From positions 244,051 to 308,050 of the forward strand of contig NZ_KQ976355.1 of the NCBI RefSeq assembly GCF_000346485.2: a stretch of DNA of 64,000 nucleotides. The letters are read 5' to 3'. Source of the DNA: Scytonema hofmannii PCC 7110. GTDB taxonomy: Bacteria; Cyanobacteriota; Cyanobacteriia; Cyanobacteriales; Nostocaceae. The position numbers and the translations under genes are program-made. The notes under the pieces are model-generated. The model did not search any database. It had not been told where the DNA came from and saw only the letters and a program-made list of their open reading frames with translations. Positions 43,757-53,196 of the stretch are shown here, in pieces. Position 1 is the first letter of the stretch, and each line of letters begins with the position of its first letter.

Positions 43757-43774
43757 ACTGTTATCGATAACAGT
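43757..43774. promoter_or_regulatory. Perfect 18 bp palindrome
   Basis: ACTGTTATCGATAACAGT, perfectly symmetric, between the 43789 stop and the terminator. Could be an operator or recombinase site; role unknown. Confidence 0.5.
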
Positions 43775-43788
43775 GAGAGAGTTTTTGT

Positions 43789-44430
43789 TTAGGCTGTTGC
43801 TTGGAGTTGAACAGCTTTGATTTTCCCAGCCAGTTTCTTAGCTAGAGTTTTGGGTTGCTTCATCTTTGAGTGTCCAGGGATTGAGTGAGCTTTTGCCCAC
43901 TCTTGCAGTTGTTCCAAAGATTGTTGTTCTAGTTCGTCCAATGTAGCCATGAGAGATTCGGCAGCATTGGACTCAACTGCCGATTCGACCGACTCTGCTG
44001 TTTCCGTTGTTTCGATTGTTTCTTCAGTTTCAATAGTTACAACGTCGTTACCAATTTCAGGGTTAGGCTCACAAAGGAGTGTCTGTGCGGCTTCTATCCC
44101 AGTTGTTTGACTGAGTTGTTGCTCTGCTTCTTCTGGTACTTGTGTCGTATTTGCTTCTTCTGTATGTGTTTGACTTACGTTGGAGGCAGAGATTTCTACA
44201 GAAGTAGCTGAAGGATTTGCTTGAGTAGTGATTTGACTTAACGACAAACTCTGAATGAGTTGAGTAATGCAAAATCCTTCTGGTTTCTTTTGTATCAAGA
44301 TTCGATGCATTCCCCCTGATTTCTTGACGTTGATTGCAACTCCAGCGTTTCTCAGGCTGTTGGCTGTGGTTTGGAGAATGTTGAAGGGGACAAGTAGGAA
44401 AGCTTCGTTTTGACCAATGGTAATTGACAT
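43789..44430 (-). CDS. Hypothetical protein with SAP/Rho-N-like tail
   Basis: 213 aa. The N-terminal ~65 residues are folded (SITIGQNEAFLLVPFNILQTT; KSGGMHRILIQKKPEGF). A long Glu/Thr-rich acidic linker follows. The last ~45 residues (LEQLQEWAKAHSIPGHSKMKQPKTLAKKLAGKI) look like a SAP/Rho-N-type nucleic-acid-binding helix pair. It is upstream of ssb on the same strand but separated by a terminator. Likely DNA-associated; role unknown. Confidence 0.6.
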   Translation of the reverse strand: MSITIGQNEAFLLVPFNILQTTANSLRNAGVAINVKKSGGMHRILIQKKPEGFCITQLIQSLSLSQITTQANPSATSVEISASNVSQTHTEEANTTQVPEEAEQQLSQTTGIEAAQTLLCEPNPEIGNDVVTIETEETIETTETAESVESAVESNAAESLMATLDELEQQSLEQLQEWAKAHSIPGHSKMKQPKTLAKKLAGKIKAVQLQATA

Positions 44431-45306
44431 ACAGACTTACTTTGTGTTAATTTTGATACTGTTTTCTAATTCGCGCATCGCGCAAGAACAAGGTTTTTTT
44501 ACGATCGGAGATTGATTTGTTGTAAGGTTCAAAACCCCTCGATTTATCTAGGGGTAGTGCAGGATACCCTAAATAAACCTTCCTCATTTTTGTACGTGCT
44601 AGGCTCCGTTATCAATACTAGAAAGAGTGATTAACCACGAGATAAAAGAAATAGTGGTAGCACCATGAGGATAGGTTAGTAAGATTTGGATTTCACGTGG
44701 TTGTGCTCGTGCGATCGCAAATCTGCCAAAGCGAGCAAGGTTTATTATTTTGGGTGGATTTTGCTGCAGAAAACACTCCATTGGTTAGCGTTAGTGAGTA
44801 AAAAAGTATCGGATTTAACCAATAGCGAATGGATTGATTTGTGGCGACAGGGATTCGTACAGGTTATTGAGCGGTGGTTGTTGGCTGTGACAAAAAAATT
44901 TGTTTGAACATGAATGCAATAACTCATGCATTCATTTTTACCAACTTTTGATGATTAGGCATCCGAGACGGTATCCAGAGCAGACATACGGCGAAACTCG
45001 ACTGCATAAGGGGTAGCGTTACTGCCAGTATCCCGGATTTTTAGCGTTTTACCAGCTTTTGGTTATTAGTTGGTATGTGTTTTTAAATGTTTATTCAATC
45101 CTTCACTAAAAAATTTATTTGAAGAAGGCAGATGGCAGAAGGCTCACTTCTGTTGGGGATTCTGACCCCAACTGATTGTAGACACTGAATAAATAGTAGT
45201 ATTTTATACATAAATGGTAGAAGGCAGACGGAACTGAGGGTATTACTTGTTACCTTTAATACTTGTAACTCCCTTCTGCCCTCTGCCTTTCCCAGATAAA
45301 CGCTAA
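44431..45306. other. Gene-poor stretch
   Basis: About 880 bp. A 73-codon plus-strand frame (44686-44907) has no family or ribosome site and is not called. GAAGGCAGA-type short repeats at 45120-45290 are the familiar low-value repeats of Nostocales intergenic DNA. Confidence 0.5.
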
Positions 45307-45328
45307 CATATCATTAGTTCATGATATG
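45307..45328. promoter_or_regulatory. Operator of the metal sensor
   Basis: CATATCAT - TAGTTC - ATGATATG, an 8-6-8 perfect inverted repeat 27 bp before the start of the ArsR/SmtB-family regulator, in the usual place of its auto-regulatory operator. Confidence 0.7.
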
Positions 45329-45354
45329 ATGAATTAATCTAATTGATTAAGCCA

Positions 45355-45699
45355 ATGGTGATACTCGCTCAAACCCAAGCTATTGACCTAAAAGCCAAAC
45401 TCTTACGTGGTTTTTCCGACCCTTCACGGCTTGCTATCCTCGATGCCTTACGGGCAGGTTCTTTAACTGTGACGGAAATTGTAGAAATTACTGGTCTGAG
45501 TAAATCGAATGCCTCCAATCATTTGGGATGTCTCCGCGACTGTGGGTTAGTGACCAGTTCTCAGCAAGGACGCTATGTTCGTTATCAGCTTAGTGACTCA
45601 AGAGTAGCGACTGTTCTACACCTGATAGATGAGCTATTGGCGGACGTGGCAAAAGGGGTTTACGAATGCACCCGTTATAGCGAAAAGGAGAAATGTTAA
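45355..45699 (+). CDS. CmtR-like ArsR/SmtB-family metal sensor
   Basis: About 114 aa from ATG 45355 (TTG 45343 possible). Winged helix with LLRGFSDPSRLAILDALRAG and EITGLSKSNASNHLGCLRDCGLV. Cysteines at 59, 63 and 105 (plus 114) match the Cys57/Cys61/Cys102 Cd(II)/Pb(II) site known for mycobacterial CmtR, so a cadmium or lead sensor is the best guess. It releases its operator on metal binding. Overlaps or abuts the P-type ATPase gene it presumably controls. Confidence 0.85.
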   Translation: MVILAQTQAIDLKAKLLRGFSDPSRLAILDALRAGSLTVTEIVEITGLSKSNASNHLGCLRDCGLVTSSQQGRYVRYQLSDSRVATVLHLIDELLADVAKGVYECTRYSEKEKC

Positions 45700-45701
45700 T
45701 T

Positions 45702-48041
45702 ATGTCCAACCTGCAAACGCTTGAGGTTGTGGTTAACGGGATGGACTGCGCCGATTGTGCAAGGCACGTTCAGCAGGCAATAGGAAAACTGTCTGGTGTC
45801 GCATCAGTCGAAGCTTTCTGGTCTTCTAAGAAAGCAGTTGTTCAGCTTAATCCAAGGCAAGTAGGGTTAGCCGATATCTGCTCGGCAGTCGAAGCCGCTG
45901 GGTATTCTATTATTACACCAAAACCAGAAGATACGCTTAACTCTAGCTTGCAGAAAACGCTTGAAGTGGCGGTGAACGGGATGGATTGTGCGGATTGTGC
46001 GAGGCACGTTCAGCAGGCTATCGGGAAGTTAGCTGGTGTCAAATCAGTCGATACCTTTGTTTCTTCCAAAAAAGCTGTTATTCAACTTGATCCGACACAG
46101 GTGACTTTAGCTGATATTCGTCAAGCGGTAGAAAATGCCGGGTATTCGCTCCCCACAGAAACTAAAGACAATCCTGCACATCAGTCTTTCAGTGATTTTC
46201 AAAAAAACATTTTAGTTTTGTTCGGTGTTGTCTTTGGGACTGTTCTATTCATTATTGTGGTGGGTGAACGATTGGGACTTTTTGCCGCTTTGACCAAGCA
46301 CGTCCCTTGGTTCATTGGTTTGGCGATTGTTTTGCTTGTGGGCTTTCCCCTCTTTGGCAATGTCATTGGCACAACCCTTAAAGGGAGAATTACCGCTCAT
46401 ACTCTTATGACCATTGGCATCATAGCTGCCCTCGTTGTTGGTGAATGGGCTACGGCTGCTATTGTCGTGTTCTTCATGTATATCGGAGAGTATGTCGAGA
46501 AGTTCACGGCGGAGCGTGCCCGTCGTGCCGTTAAAGATTTAACCGCAATGGCTCCTAAAATGGCGCGGGTTGTACGAAATGGTGTAGAGCAAGAAGTACC
46601 AGTAGGCGAAGTTCTCTTAGGCGAAACAATCATCGTCCGACCTGGTGAGAAAATTCCTGTTGATGGTGAAGTACTTAGCGGTCAAGCAACGGTTGACCAA
46701 GCAACTATTACTGGCGAATCCATACCCATTGAGGTTAGTGCTGGTGCTAGTGTGTTCGCAGCCACTATAGCCTGTTTAGGCAGTCTGCACATCCGCGCTA
46801 CCCATATCGATAAAGACACCACCTTTGGGCGGGTCATCAAAATGGTGGAGGAAGCGGAAAGACACCGAGCAGGTGTACAGCGCATTGCTGATAAGTTTTC
46901 AGCCTATTTCCTACCTTTTGTGATAGGTATTGCTACTCTCACCTTCGTTGTTCGTCGCGATCCCCTGGCTACTGCGGCGGTACTGGTAGTAGCTTGCTCC
47001 TGCTCCTTAGCCCTGGCAACTCCCGTTGCGATGCTGGCTTCTATTGGTGCAGGTGCCAAACGCGGTCTCCTCATTAAAGGTGGCAAGTATCTGGAGGTAC
47101 TAGATCGTGCAGATGTATTGTTAATTGACAAGACGGGAACACTCACATCGGGGCGTCCGCAAATTACAGATGTAATACCGTTGGGGAACGTTTCTGAATC
47201 TCAATTACTACAGGTTGCTGCCTCTGCTGAACGCTACTCTGAGCATCCTTTAGCTTTAGCAGTACGTAATGCTGCCTAGCAACGCCAACTAACATTGCAC
47301 GAGCCTATTGATTTTACAGCAGTACCTGGCATGGGTGTACGAGCACGAATCAATGACATTGCTGTGACTGTTGGCAATCGCCGGATGCTGCCAACAACAG
47401 TATCTTCTCCCATTGCTGATGAACTGGAAGTACAAGGAAAAACGCTGTTATTTGTAGCCTTTGATAATAACTTAGTTGGTGTACTTGCTGCCGCTGATGC
47501 TTTACGCCAAGAAGTGCCACGAGCGCTCGCTGCTGTACGTCGCCTTGGTGTACGGCACGTTGAACTGCTTACTGGTGATAATGAACGGACTGCCAAGATG
47601 ATTGCCTCACGCCTTGGAGTAAGTTATCGTGCCAACCTCTTGCCTGAAGACAAGATTGCTGTCGTGAAATCTTACCAAGCTAAAGGGCATACCGTTATTA
47701 TGGTGGGCGACGGCGTGAACGATGCGCCATCTCTAGCGCAAGCTGATATTGGCATAGCAATGGGAGTAGCTGGCACTGATGTGGCAATTGAAGCTGCACA
47801 CATCGCCCTGATGCGAGACGATTGGACACTCGTTCCTGAAGTACTGTATATTGCTTACCGCACAATGCGGGTGGTCAAACTAAACATTGCTTTTACCACA
47901 GTATATAACTTGGCTGGGTTATCACTGGCTGCTCTAGGTTTTCTACCACCTATCTTCGCGGCGGTTGCCCAAGTCTTACCTGACTTAGGTATCCTTGCTA
48001 ACTCGGCTCGCTTGCTTAGAATACCTGGAAAAGCAAGATAG
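45702..48041 (+). pseudogene. P1B-type heavy-metal ATPase, interrupted by in-frame TAG
   Basis: Ribosome site AAGGAG at 45685-45690 favours ATG 45702. Two N-terminal HMA domains (each GMDCADCARHVQQAIGKL), transmembrane segments, TGES, the metal motif CSC (C432-S-C434, instead of the usual CPC), DKTGTLTSG (D476), and YSEHPLALAVRNAA of the N-domain. Codon 526 (47277-47279) is TAG; the same frame then continues with QRQLTLHEP and reaches GDGVNDAPSLAQADIG at the C-terminus, so the only lesion is one amber codon (probably from CAG). Total ~779 codons. Either a recent pseudogene, a readthrough gene, or two associating pieces. Likely Cd/Zn/Pb efflux before the mutation. Confidence 0.85.
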
Positions 48042-48376
48042 CTAAAAACATAAAATGAAGGTTTGAAAATCTGCTGTTTTAACTAACGTTTTTTCTAGTT
48101 GCAGTTAATTCCTAAGTTGGTAAAATGCCAACTTAGGGTCATTTGTTGGCATTACACGAAATGAGAATGGGATGCTTAATCTCATCTTCAGTCAACCGTC
48201 TGTTTGCATTTTTTCATGTAGCACTGAATTTTCAAGAATGGCTAAAAGGTAGCTATAATCAAGGTTTTCAGACTATCTTGCATGATTTTACAAACATCTC
48301 GGCTCAATGCCTATCGTCGCTTCTTTATTAGGACAAAGAAGGCGAACGCTTGAAACCATAACCTAGCTAGGTCTAA

Positions 48377-48405
48377 CCCCACTACCCGATCCGAGTGGGG
48401 TTTTT
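48377..48405 (+). terminator. Intrinsic terminator, plus strand
   Basis: CCCCACT - 10 nt - AGTGGGG followed by TTTTT. About 340 bp after the ATPase frame. Confidence 0.75.
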
Positions 48406-48699
48406 GCAGCTTTAACCGTGCTTGTTTGCTTTGGTACAGCTATCTATAGCATTAAGTCGTGGAAGATTAAATGCAGCATTATAGGCAAGGTCACCACTCG
48501 GAATAAGTGGTTTGTTTTGTAGCTTGATTTGTGAATTTTTCTCCAACCATAACTAATGGTCAATTCGGAGATAAAAACTAACGTGAGAATTTGAGTAATT
48601 GTGAGAATTTTCATCTTTGAATATTTAAACGAACTCCTATCGATTCAAAGCGTAGCTCTTACTTAGTATTTAAATAAAAATGGTTCTAGAGTTGTAATC

Positions 48700-48728
48700 C
48701 ACACTCTTATTGCGGCAATAAGAGTGTG
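48700..48728. terminator. Hairpin, 14 bp arms
   Basis: CACACTCTTATTGC and its inverse with a 1 nt centre. Downstream (minus strand) of the 48743 gene; no T-run, so termination is uncertain. Confidence 0.5.
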
Positions 48729-48742
48729 ATGGTTGCTTTTAC

Positions 48743-49420
48743 CTAGAATAACGATAACTGTACGTTGGCTATTGTGGTTTCTTCTTTTGGCTGAGTTGAC
48801 GGGTGTTTGGTTTTTCTAGATTTCATTCCCCAACCTTGTTTTTCTGCTTCTCGGACTACCATTTCGCGTAGATCTCTCGCCAGTGATTCATAATCACATT
48901 TAATTGTGTCGTAGTTAACGAAGAAACCGTCTCCAAAGAGATTCCAGAAATTAGTGTTGGGGTCTAATCGTTTGTGTTTTGCGAGGGTTTGATACCCAGC
49001 CCAAAGATACACTGAGACCCAGTTGCTTTTGATAGGTATGTCTAGTGAGGCAGTCATGATAGCAGCAGCAACTTCACTTGGGGATACTATCTCAGATACT
49101 GAATCGGCATCCAGGTCAGCAAACACCATGTCCAGCCTGTCAACTGCAATCGCAGTCATTAGCCAAGGTGGTAATGACTGCGATTGTGAAGAACCGCTAA
49201 CCATAATCGGACCTGCTAAATACTTAACTAGGTTGATATCAACTCCGCTAAATTCTAATAAGCTTGCGAAGACAAATTTGTTAACGCCTAATTCTGCCAT
49301 GACACGCATCATTTTACGTGTGTTGGGACTTATAGTTTGTATGCTTTGTTGTACAAGGGTTTGTTTTTCTACCTCTGCGACATCAAATAAGGTGTAGTTG
49401 TGAAGATTCTTTTTAGCCAT
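48743..49420 (-). CDS. Hypothetical protein ending in a beta-clamp motif
   Basis: 225 aa, no family recognised. Mostly helical (TRKMMRVMAELGVNKFVFASLLEFSGVD; WLMTAIAVDRLDMVFADLDADSVSEIVSP) with a C-terminal basic stretch. The last five residues are QLSLF, the consensus clamp-binding peptide. Followed on the same strand by the STAS/winged-helix gene, upstream of the clamp-loader genes. The peptide suggests recruitment to the plasmid's own DnaN. Confidence 0.6.
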   Translation of the reverse strand: MAKKNLHNYTLFDVAEVEKQTLVQQSIQTISPNTRKMMRVMAELGVNKFVFASLLEFSGVDINLVKYLAGPIMVSGSSQSQSLPPWLMTAIAVDRLDMVFADLDADSVSEIVSPSEVAAAIMTASLDIPIKSNWVSVYLWAGYQTLAKHKRLDPNTNFWNLFGDGFFVNYDTIKCDYESLARDLREMVVREAEKQGWGMKSRKTKHPSTQPKEETTIANVQLSLF

Positions 49421-49493
49421 GGTAGTTTTTGAAAGTTAATATGGTAAGTTTTTGGTTGATAGAGATTGTCAGATTGTAATGAGTCAGAATTAT

Positions 49494-50168
49494 TCATTCC
49501 TGCTCGAGTTGCTGGAGGATGGTAGGGGGAGTTTTGTAAATGTATGTCCAACCTGCGAGAGCGTCCTTACGCTCTAGAGCAGTTACTTTTTCTCGAATGA
49601 CCAATCCAGCATTAAACATTTTTTGTAGGTAAACACTAAGATTACCTACAGTTTTTTTGGAAGTGTTTCCTTCTTGGAGAGATGCTATTTGACTGGCGCT
49701 TGCTGAACCTTTTTCTTGTAATAAGTTTAATAACTCCTTAACTTTATTAGGAACTTGACCGACTAGGTGTGGTTTTCCTTCTTCATCTATTGCCCAAACA
49801 ATTATGTTCGGATTGAAGCGGCAAGCCTGACTTTCTAAACTTTCCATTGCCATTGATTGCACATTAGTAAAGAGAACTGGGGTCTTAAGTTCTAAAGCAA
49901 TATCGGATGCAGACTCTACTAAAATTCTGGCAGAACAGGGTGTTAATACATCTATGCTCTTAAGGTTAACTACGTAAAAAATGTCATTTTTAGCGGGATT
50001 GAAAAATTCTTTTAAGAAACAAATCATCTCTGGGGTACGAAAATCTTTATCACCTAATTCGAGAAGTATAACGAAATTTCGTGACTTCTCGTTTGTTGCT
50101 TCAATTACACCATCAGGATGTCTTTTTTTAAGTTCTTGAAGCAAATCTAGCTTTTTAATGACTGCCAT
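49494..50168 (-). CDS. STAS-like / winged-helix regulator
   Basis: 224 aa. Residues ~20-120 resemble a STAS-type domain: ELGDKDFRTPEMICFLKEFF, DIFYVVNLKSIDVLTPCSARILVESASD, VLFTNVQSMAMESLE. Residues ~140-224 form a winged helix (VKELLNLLQEKGSASASQIA ... LQKMFNAGLVIREKV, GWTYIYKTP). The combination points to a regulator that senses a partner or a small effector through the STAS part. Co-oriented with the replisome genes, so it may control them (inference). Confidence 0.6.
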   Translation of the reverse strand: MAVIKKLDLLQELKKRHPDGVIEATNEKSRNFVILLELGDKDFRTPEMICFLKEFFNPAKNDIFYVVNLKSIDVLTPCSARILVESASDIALELKTPVLFTNVQSMAMESLESQACRFNPNIIVWAIDEEGKPHLVGQVPNKVKELLNLLQEKGSASASQIASLQEGNTSKKTVGNLSVYLQKMFNAGLVIREKVTALERKDALAGWTYIYKTPPTILQQLEQE

Positions 50169-50299
50169 TTCTTAAACTCCTAGAAAAAACGAGGGATTAA
50201 CCAAAAAACACATTGTACTTACCAAAATACGAGCGCTCCTTCTTCCATTGTTTTCATCCCCCCTAAAATTTTTCTTTGTGGGGAGGATGAATATTTGCC

Positions 50300-51295
50300 T
50301 CAGTTAATAAGTTCCATAAGCAGTACATCCCAAACAAGCTTGGGTTGTATAAACATTTGAATCTGCATTTTGGCATTTTGCAACTTCTCAATCAAAGAAG
50401 CATCTGAAGTTTGCTGCCACCACAACCACTGTAAGTATTGCAAAATCCACAATTGAGCGTGGAGTTCTAATGTTTCCACTGCTCTACTTATATTGATGAC
50501 TTTGAGAATATCTTTTGGCGGTTGTTTCAGTTCTAATAGAAGTTCTGCCGGAATTGATTTGAGTTGCTTGTAGTGGTAAATTGCCGCTCCTGGGCTACCT
50601 GTTGCCAAGCCCATGACACTCTTGACCTCTAAGATTTCTGAATACCCTAGCCTAGTGAGAACCTCAAGCATTTGTTCATTGCTCAAGCGGTTGAATAACA
50701 AGTGCTGGCAGCGGCTAGCGATCGTTGACAATAGCCGTTTTGGTTCACTGGATATTAGGATGAGAATGCCGTTAGTAGGGTTTTCCAGGGTTTTGAGCAA
50801 GGCGTTGGCAGCAGCTGTTTGCATCTGTTCGGCACATTGTATGACGACAACCTTTTTGGTTGCGATAAGTGCAGAAGTTCCCAAAAATTCGGTAATAGTT
50901 CTAACTTGCTCTATTCTAATCAATGGCAAGCTTTTGCTTTTTACCTCGTGTTCTGCTGCAATAGATGCCGTCAGCTGCTGACCTTGGTGTAGGTATGTTG
51001 GCTCAACCCAAAGGACATCTGGATGTTCTGTTGGGTTTGCATATCCAAGTTGCTCAACAAAGCACTTGGCTGTGAGGGTTTTCCCGACCCCATCTGGACC
51101 TGAGAACAAGTATGCCGTTCCTACGCGATCTCTTTCCAAAGCATTTTTCAAGACGGCGATCGCAACGAATTGCCCTAGAATATCGCTCCAACTTAGGGTT
51201 TTGGGAATTTGCTTGAAGAGTTGAGTTTCAGGTTGTACAGCCTGGTAGGGTTGTTGTACTGGTTCATCATTTAATAAGCTGAGTTGATTGTTCAT
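50300..51295 (-). CDS. holB: DNA polymerase III delta' subunit
   Basis: About 331 aa. Clamp-loader AAA+ subunit: SWSDILGQFVAIAVLKNAL, an intact P-loop GPDGVGKT (~66-73, counted from ATG 51295), VVIQCAEQMQTAAANALLKTLENP, and SRCQHLLF. The N-terminus reads MNNQLSLLNDEP, a clamp-type peptide. Start at 51295 overlaps the end of holA by 29 bp; a start at 51343 would overlap more. Shares an operon with holA. Zinc cysteines typical of some delta' are absent. Confidence 0.88.
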   Translation of the reverse strand: MNNQLSLLNDEPVQQPYQAVQPETQLFKQIPKTLSWSDILGQFVAIAVLKNALERDRVGTAYLFSGPDGVGKTLTAKCFVEQLGYANPTEHPDVLWVEPTYLHQGQQLTASIAAEHEVKSKSLPLIRIEQVRTITEFLGTSALIATKKVVVIQCAEQMQTAAANALLKTLENPTNGILILISSEPKRLLSTIASRCQHLLFNRLSNEQMLEVLTRLGYSEILEVKSVMGLATGSPGAAIYHYKQLKSIPAELLLELKQPPKDILKVINISRAVETLELHAQLWILQYLQWLWWQQTSDASLIEKLQNAKMQIQMFIQPKLVWDVLLMELIN

Positions 51296-52262
51296 CGCCT
51301 TTGCAGAGTTTGATAATGTGAGTTTGGAGTGTGCGGGTGTCATCAGCCCCGCCTTTCAATGCCATTTCTAATTCGAGAAGTGTAGAAAGGGCATTCCTTA
51401 GGTTAGATAAACTAACTTGTGCCACCTCTTGTTTGAGGTAGTAAAGGCGTTTGGGATTTTTTAATTCCGCAGTAGACGCAATTTTGCTATCATCTTTTAA
51501 GCCTTGTACAAGGCAAGCTTTGACGATCAGCCAAGTGTCAAAGCAAGTTGTTAGTGTTGCTTGTATTTTGAGAGGAGGTTCATTTTGCTCAAGAAGGTTG
51601 TTTAGGAGTTTGAGCGAAGATGCAATCTCTCTTTTTCTGCAAGCCTCAGCTAGTGCTAGGCTGTTAGTAGCATTATTCGTAACAAGTGCCTTCACCGCAT
51701 TTAAGGTGATAGTCGTTCCGTTTGTGTAGAGTTTGAGCTTTTCTAGTTCGTTCCATAAAAGTCTTGTATTGTTGCCAATAGCTTCAGCTAGGTAAGGGAT
51801 GGCATTCTTATCGACTTCCATACCTAACATGGAAGCGAATTTACACACTTGTTGTTGTAGATCCGTGGTTTTCCATTGAGGAATCAAGGGATATTCCTCA
51901 ACTTGCGCGTGTTCTAACAGCAGTTTTACAGATTTGTTTCTGCTGTCTGGCTTGCTCGTATTGGTAATTAGTAGGATGTTTCTATCCGGAATACTTTGTA
52001 ATGTTTGCTCTAATTGAAGTAAGACATCAGCAGGACACCCTTCCAAAAGGGTGCTGTTGGGAAGATGAACTATCTTGCAACCTTGCCCAAACGGAAGAGT
52101 CATGATTTCTGCAAGCGCTAGAGGAACTGTTTCTTTGTCATTTGGTAACAGTTGGGTGTAGTTGAAGCATTTCCATTCTGGATCTATATGCTGTTCTATT
52201 AATTTTCTGACAGCACGTTCTATGAGGAAATCATCTTCCCCCCAATAAAGATATACGGGCAT
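51267..52262 (-). CDS. holA: DNA polymerase III delta subunit
   Basis: 331 aa from ATG 52262 (a TTG at 52268 is possible). Cyanobacterial delta opening MPVYLYWGEDDFLIERAVRKL; MTLPFGQGCKIVHL; LLITNTSKPDSRNKSVKLLL; and a helical C-terminal region with FDTWLIVKACLVQGL. It pries the clamp open. Directly upstream of holB with overlapping ends. Confidence 0.88.
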   Translation of the reverse strand: MPVYLYWGEDDFLIERAVRKLIEQHIDPEWKCFNYTQLLPNDKETVPLALAEIMTLPFGQGCKIVHLPNSTLLEGCPADVLLQLEQTLQSIPDRNILLITNTSKPDSRNKSVKLLLEHAQVEEYPLIPQWKTTDLQQQVCKFASMLGMEVDKNAIPYLAEAIGNNTRLLWNELEKLKLYTNGTTITLNAVKALVTNNATNSLALAEACRKREIASSLKLLNNLLEQNEPPLKIQATLTTCFDTWLIVKACLVQGLKDDSKIASTAELKNPKRLYYLKQEVAQVSLSNLRNALSTLLELEMALKGGADDTRTLQTHIIKLCKGDEQSTQLIK

Positions 52263-52300
52263 ATTCAAATTGGATTTTTGTAGGGATTTTAGGGAAATAA

Positions 52301-52346
52301 GCGTAAGCTAACTCTTGGTTTTGATACCAGAGGGTTAGCTTGACGC
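52301..52346. terminator. Long imperfect hairpin
   Basis: AAGCTAAC/GTTAGCTT and CTCTTGGT/ACCAGAG arms with an outer GCG/CGC, between the small membrane gene and holA. Probable terminator or processing site for the 52355 gene on the minus strand. Confidence 0.6.
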
Positions 52347-52354
52347 ATTCAAAT

Positions 52355-52528
52355 TCATTTCATTTGTTCTTCCATAATTAACAGAACGATGCACGCAAGG
52401 CTGAAACTGAGGAAACCGATAGCTTTTAATATTCCAATGGGCAGAAAGAGTATTCCAATAGAAATGAGGAAACTTAGCCATTTGGCTGTTGTAATAGCTG
52501 TTTTGAAATGTTTTCGATTAAAATTCAT
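52355..52528 (-). CDS. Small membrane protein, ~57 aa
   Basis: From ATG 52528 (frame open to 52564). MNFNRKHFKTAITTAKWL, then ISIGILFLPIGILKAIGFLS and FSLACIVLLIMEEQ: two closely spaced hydrophobic helices. No family. Flanked on both sides by hairpins, so it is a separate small transcript. Confidence 0.5.
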   Translation of the reverse strand: MNFNRKHFKTAITTAKWLSFLISIGILFLPIGILKAIGFLSFSLACIVLLIMEEQMK

Positions 52529-52570
52529 GTATTTTCTCACAGAACACTTGTATACTTTAACCAAATAGAG

Positions 52571-52593
52571 GACATACCCTGTAAGGGTATGTC
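52571..52593. terminator. Hairpin, 9 bp stem
   Basis: GACATACCC - TGTAA - GGGTATGTC, between the 52615 and 52355 genes; acts on the 52615 transcript. Confidence 0.6.
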
Positions 52594-52614
52594 TATTGAG
52601 GTGGTAATATTAGT

Positions 52615-52956
52615 CTAAAAATTCATATTAGACAAGTCGGAAACAACTGCTCCCATATCATAAATGATTGAATTGAGGAAGCAAACCCATAAGCCCAACC
52701 ATTCTTCTATACTGACTTGGTCCTGTTTAACCTCTACACTTTTGTCTGCCATATTGACTAACATATGAATTTCTATTTCTCCGCTCTTCGTTCTTATACC
52801 CATATATATGACTGAACCTATCTCTTCGCAACAAGTGTTTGTTCCATTAGGTAACACAAATTTTGTTGCAGGAACGAGTGATAGTTGAGCGAGGTTTTCT
52901 GGAGCTAAGAAAGAGCGCATTTCTTCTGGCGAAATCGGAAGTTGTATGGTGCCCAT
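52615..52956 (-). CDS. Hypothetical protein, ~113 aa
   Basis: From ATG 52956 (frame open to 52977). MGTIQLPISPEEMRSFLAPE, GSVIYMGIRTKSGEIEIHMLV, and a C-terminal helix WLGLWVCFLNSIIYDMGAVV. Soluble, no motif. The run AQLSLV resembles a clamp peptide only weakly. Function unknown. Confidence 0.5.
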   Translation of the reverse strand: MGTIQLPISPEEMRSFLAPENLAQLSLVPATKFVLPNGTNTCCEEIGSVIYMGIRTKSGEIEIHMLVNMADKSVEVKQDQVSIEEWLGLWVCFLNSIIYDMGAVVSDLSNMNF

Positions 52957-53196
52957 ATTTTTTATCGCAACTAACAATTGTGTAGCCGTTAGGCTTCCCT
53001 TTGTCTGAAATAATGTGTCCTTTGCGGTTTCTATGAATTTCTGATAAAGCTAGAAAAATGGGAATTACGGCAGTAGATATTTGGCAGCCATCTTAAAGAG
53101 GGAACCTGCTTAAGAATTTATCAAATATTTAAAATCTTTATAGTTAATTAAGTGTGATTGGGGGTATAACAGTAACAAATGTTTTTTGTTTTTTAT

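Larger units (their letters stand above)
48042..48742. other. Gene-free stretch with terminators
   Basis: About 700 bp without a supported gene. Contains the plus-strand terminator at 48377-48405 and the hairpin at 48700-48728; a 62-codon frame at 48143-48331 is not supported. Confidence 0.5.

Noticed and set aside
44686..44907. 73-codon plus-strand frame MDFTWLCSCDRK...
   Set aside because: No ribosome site, no family, opposite frame also open; sequence composition looks non-coding.
45702..48041. Frameshift explanation of the split ATPase
   Set aside because: Reading straight through the TAG keeps the family sequence in the same frame, so a nonsense codon is enough.
48143..48331. 62-codon plus-strand frame after the ATPase
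   Set aside because: Upstream of the terminator but without family or ribosome site.
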